The notes beneath the pieces were generated by a model. That model saw nothing but the letters and a program-made list of their open reading frames with translations. It was not told where the DNA came from and ran no database searches. Shown piece by piece: positions 6,192 through 8,697 of a DNA stretch of 8,697 bases. A program made the position numbers and the translations under genes. Source of the DNA: Alistipes sp. (GTDB lineage Bacteria; Bacteroidota; Bacteroidia; Bacteroidales; Rikenellaceae); assembly GCA_017559685.1 (NCBI GenBank), contig JAFYQY010000170.1, forward strand, positions 1 through 8,697. The letters run 5' to 3'. Positions within the stretch are counted from its first letter, which is position 1. Each line of letters starts with the position of its first letter.

Positions 6192-6656
6192 ATGGATATC
6201 AAGGAGATAACAGCAGTTGCCGAGAAGGCTTTGGAGGGCACTGATATGTTCGTGGTGGATTGCACAATCACTCCGGACAATACTATCGACCTCACATTAG
6301 ACAGCGACACCCGTGTTTCGATCGATGCGTGCGCAATGATTAACCACGCTATCGGCGATGCGTTCAACCGTGACGAGGAGGACTACTCGCTCACAGTCGC
6401 TTCGGCAGGTATCGGCGAGCCTTTGAAGTTGGTGCGTCAATACAAGAAGTTGGTTGGCAGCTCGGTAGAGGTATTACTCAAGAGCGGCGTGAAGATTCTC
6501 GCAACTCTCGACGACGTAACCGAGGAGGCTGTTACAATCTCTTATGAGGAGGCCGTAGTGGTTGAGGGCAAGAAGAAAAAGCAGTTGCAGCGCACCACTC
6601 ACACCTACTCGTTCGACGATATCAAGTGGACGAAGGAGTATCTTGACTACAAGTAG
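6192..6656 (+). CDS. rimP: Ribosome maturation factor RimP
   Basis: Cytoplasmic factor needed for assembly of the 30S ribosomal subunit. The 154-aa length matches the Bacteroidetes family. The N-terminal domain (about 1-80) carries the region LTVASAGIGEPLK at 66-78, equivalent to the family's SSPGLDRPL-type motif. The C-terminal domain (about 85-154) is a small SH3-like beta barrel, VGSSVEVLLKSGVKILATL onward, ending in a lysine-rich turn and the WTKEYLDYK tail. It is the first gene of rimP-nusA-infB, a gene order conserved in many bacteria, and is driven by the promoter at 6081-6112 with a structured leader. The start is preceded by an A/T-rich stretch and no Shine-Dalgarno, usual for this phylum. 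Assignment rests on both motif and context. Confidence 0.93.
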   Translation: MDIKEITAVAEKALEGTDMFVVDCTITPDNTIDLTLDSDTRVSIDACAMINHAIGDAFNRDEEDYSLTVASAGIGEPLKLVRQYKKLVGSSVEVLLKSGVKILATLDDVTEEAVTISYEEAVVVEGKKKKQLQRTTHTYSFDDIKWTKEYLDYK

Positions 6657-6722
6657 TCAAATGCAAATAATGGCTAATGCTTTTGAAAATTCACAAACAA
6701 AATATATAAAAACACAAAGACA
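6657..6722 (+). other. rimP-nusA spacer with AATGGCTAATG word
   Basis: This 66-bp gap has no clear promoter or terminator, which fits transcription through from rimP. It contains AATGGCTAATG at 6669-6679, an 11-base word that recurs in the nusA-infB spacer at 7972-7982. The last 30 bases are A-rich and serve as the nusA translation start region. Confidence 0.5.
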
Positions 6723-7955
6723 ATGAACAATCTTAATCTTATCAGCAATTTTGCCGAGTTCAAGGAGTTGAAGAACATCGACAAAACAACTATGATTGGT
6801 GTATTGGAGGATGTATTCCGCCACGCATTGCAGAAGCAGTACGGCACCGACGAGAATTTCGACATCATCATCAACGACGACAAGGGTGACCTCGAGATTT
6901 GGCGCACCCGTGAGGTTGTTGCCGACGAGGATTTCACCGACGAGGCATCGCAGATCTCGCTCTCTGATATGTTGAAGATCGACGACTCGTACGAGGTGGG
7001 CGATGAGTACACCGACGAGGTTCCATTCTCGGCATTCGGCCGTCGTGCTGTATTGTCGTTGCGTCAGAATCTTGCATCACGCATCTTCGACCTCGAGAAC
7101 GCTGGCGTTTACGATGACTACACATCGAAGGTTGGCGAGTTGATCTCAGGCGAGGTTTACCAGGTTTGGAAGCGTGATATGCTCATCCTCGACGAGGACG
7201 ATAACGAGTTGGTAATGCCAAAGAGCGAGCAGATTCCTAACGACTTCTACCGCAAGGGCGACACCATCAAGGCTATCATCAAGAGCGTAGAGATGGTAAA
7301 CAACAAGCCACGCATCATCCTCTCTCGTACCGTCAATCTCTTCCTCGAGAAGTTGTTTGAGCAGGAGGTACCTGAGATTTCGGACGGTTTGATTACCATC
7401 AAAAAGATTGCTCGTATCCCAGGTGAGCGTGCAAAGGTTGCAGTTGAGTCGTACGACGACCGTGTAGACCCTGTAGGCGCTTGCGTAGGTGTGAAGGGTG
7501 CTCGTATCTTCACTATCGTAAAGGAGTTGCGTAACGAGAATATCGATGTTATTCAGTACACTTCGAATACATCGTTGCTTATTCAGCGTGCATTGGCACC
7601 TGCAAAGGTTTCGTCGATCAACATCGACGAGGAGAAGAATACCGCACAGGTATATCTCCAGCCAGACCAGGTATCGTTGGCTATCGGTAAGGGCGGTCTC
7701 AACATTCGTCTTGCAAAGCTTCTCACAGGTTTCGATATCGACGTATTCCGTGAGTTGGACGAGGAGGATGTTGCACTCACCGAGTTCGCAGACGAGATCG
7801 AGGGTTGGATTATCGACACGCTCCACAATATGGGTTGCGACACCGCAAAGAGCGTTCTCGAGATGAGCGCAGAGGTGTTGGCTAAGCGTGCCGACCTCGA
7901 GATTGAGCAGGCCGAGAAGATCATCGAGATCTTGAAGGCTGAGTTCGAGGAGTAA
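6723..7955 (+). CDS. nusA: Transcription termination/antitermination factor NusA
   Basis: RNA polymerase-associated elongation factor that modulates pausing, termination and rRNA antitermination. The 410-aa protein has the full bacterial core: N-terminal RNAP-binding domain (about 1-125), S1 RNA-binding domain (about 133-200, starting near GELISGEVYQVWKRDM), KH1 (about 225-295, with RIPGERAKVAV and GACVGVKGARI) and KH2 (about 300-345, with VSLAIGKGGLNIRLA). A short acidic helical tail (about 350-410) has a helix-hairpin-helix look (MGCDTAKSVLEMSAEVLAKR). It lacks the two long acidic repeats that E. coli NusA (495 aa) carries; this shorter form is normal outside the proteobacteria. All 20 arginine codons are CGT or CGC, typical of a highly expressed gene. 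It sits between rimP and infB, 66 and 81 bp from each, presumably in one transcript. Confidence 0.96.
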   Translation: MNNLNLISNFAEFKELKNIDKTTMIGVLEDVFRHALQKQYGTDENFDIIINDDKGDLEIWRTREVVADEDFTDEASQISLSDMLKIDDSYEVGDEYTDEVPFSAFGRRAVLSLRQNLASRIFDLENAGVYDDYTSKVGELISGEVYQVWKRDMLILDEDDNELVMPKSEQIPNDFYRKGDTIKAIIKSVEMVNNKPRIILSRTVNLFLEKLFEQEVPEISDGLITIKKIARIPGERAKVAVESYDDRVDPVGACVGVKGARIFTIVKELRNENIDVIQYTSNTSLLIQRALAPAKVSSINIDEEKNTAQVYLQPDQVSLAIGKGGLNIRLAKLLTGFDIDVFRELDEEDVALTEFADEIEGWIIDTLHNMGCDTAKSVLEMSAEVLAKRADLEIEQAEKIIEILKAEFEE

Positions 7956-8036
7956 TATCCCCGAAAAAGCCAATGGCTAATGGCTAAAAGCGAATAGCCC
8001 CAAATAATTGTTGAATAAGTAAAGAAAAAATAGATA
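7956..8036 (+). other. nusA-infB spacer with tandem 7-mer and small hairpin
   Basis: The 81-bp gap carries a direct duplication AATGGCT AATGGCT (7972-7985) and a short inverted repeat GGCTA (7982-7986) / TAGCC (7995-7999) with an 8-base loop. No T-run follows, so termination is not expected. The last part is A-rich and leads into the infB start without a Shine-Dalgarno site. Confidence 0.5.
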
Positions 8037-8697
8037 ATGGGAAACGATAAGAAATTACGCTTGATACGAGTTGCGAAGGAGTTTAATGTGGGTTTGAACA
8101 CGATTACCGACTTCTTGCACCGTAAGGGCATTGAGATTGACTCGTCGCCGAACACACAGATCGATGCCGACACCTACGCAGTTTTGGAGAAGGAGTATGG
8201 CAAGAATCGTCCGAACGGCAATGAGTTGGACTCGGTTCGTGAGAAGATGAATAAGAAGTCCTCTGTAAGCATCGAGCCTACACCTGCTCCACAACCAAAG
8301 GAGGAGAAGCGCACAATCGAGGTTAAGGAGGAGATCGTACAGCCTAAGGTACTCGGTAAGATTGATCTCGAGCCAAAGAAGAAGGCTGAGCCTGCACCAC
8401 AGCCAAAGGTAGAGACTCCGAAGGCAGAGGTTAAGGTTGAGGCACCGAAGGTTGAGCCTAAGCCTGAGGTTAAGGAGGAGGTTAAGCCTGCGCCACAGCC
8501 AAAGGTTGAGCCAAAGGTTGTAGAGGAGCCTAAGGAGGAGCCTAAGCAGAGCAACGTATTCCGTGCTACCGAGGCCCCTACCCTTGCAGGCCCGCAGATT
8601 CTCGGCACAATGGATGTTTCGGGTATGGTTGCAGGTGGCAAGCGTCACCGCAAGCGCCTGGAGAAGGCTAAGGTCGACATCTCGAAGCAGCAGAACA
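8037..8697 (+). CDS. infB: Translation initiation factor IF-2, N-terminal part (cut by window end)
   Basis: GTPase that brings initiator tRNA to the ribosome. Only the first 220 codons are inside the window and the frame stays open to the end. Residues 6-35 form the IF2 N-terminal module (RLIRVAKEFNVGLNTITDFL). A long linker follows (about 70-185), dominated by Lys, Pro, Glu and Val with repeats such as PAPQPK and PKVEPK, then PQILGTMDVSG and a basic segment GGKRHRKRLEK leading towards the missing G domain. This layout is typical of Bacteroidetes IF-2, which is longer than the E. coli protein because of the linker. The GTP-binding motifs are not in view, so identity rests on the N-terminal module, linker style and position after nusA. 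The ATG at 8037 follows an A-rich leader. Confidence 0.93.
   Translation, partial: MGNDKKLRLIRVAKEFNVGLNTITDFLHRKGIEIDSSPNTQIDADTYAVLEKEYGKNRPNGNELDSVREKMNKKSSVSIEPTPAPQPKEEKRTIEVKEEIVQPKVLGKIDLEPKKKAEPAPQPKVETPKAEVKVEAPKVEPKPEVKEEVKPAPQPKVEPKVVEEPKEEPKQSNVFRATEAPTLAGPQILGTMDVSGMVAGGKRHRKRLEKAKVDISKQQN

Noticed and set aside
7146..7973. A 275-codon minus-strand frame antisense to nusA, and a similar one at 8055-8648 antisense to infB
   Set aside because: Both are Leu-rich mirror frames of strongly biased, well-identified genes in the opposite strand.

Overview
The window looks like a piece of a Bacteroidales chromosome, plausibly Alistipes or a close relative. Reasons: a large signal-peptide-bearing GH2 beta-galactosidase; the core order rimP-nusA-infB with a typical lysine/proline/glutamate-rich IF-2 N-terminus; TTTG/TAnnTTTG promoters of the Bacteroidetes type; and A-rich leaders without Shine-Dalgarno sites before most genes. 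The genus is an inference; the order is fairly secure.

Layout. Positions 61-3216 (minus) encode an exported beta-galactosidase with all catalytic residues. Just upstream on the same strand, 3267-3941 encodes an XRE/S24 (CI/LexA-like) repressor. Its promoter and a candidate inverted-repeat operator lie in the divergent gap 3942-4082. On the plus strand follow a 105-aa protein I cannot assign (4083-4400) and, 3 bp later, a complete phage-type large terminase, TerL (4404-5801). No small terminase, portal, protease, capsid, tail, lysis or integrase gene is present, so the terminase stands alone with a repressor and one small partner.

Positions 5802-6191 have no gene but much structure. There is a 9-bp repeat array in two inverted arms (5823-5940), a 128-bp imperfect hairpin element (5944-6071), a strong vegetative promoter (6081-6112), and a perfect 9-bp-stem hairpin at the start of the predicted rimP mRNA (6127-6149).

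Positions 6192-8697 hold the translation/transcription operon rimP (ribosome maturation), nusA (elongation/antitermination factor) and the first 220 codons of infB (IF-2, cut by the window end).

Working together: rimP-nusA-infB is one housekeeping operon. The repressor, small protein and TerL look like a separate accessory module, phage-derived, wedged between the glycosidase and the core operon. The repressor probably controls the divergent terminase pair and itself, and possibly the beta-galactosidase downstream of it. TerL codon use (CGA arginine) differs sharply from nusA, which fits a different origin or low expression. The most interesting points are the isolated but motif-complete terminase module and the unusual repeat structures downstream of it.
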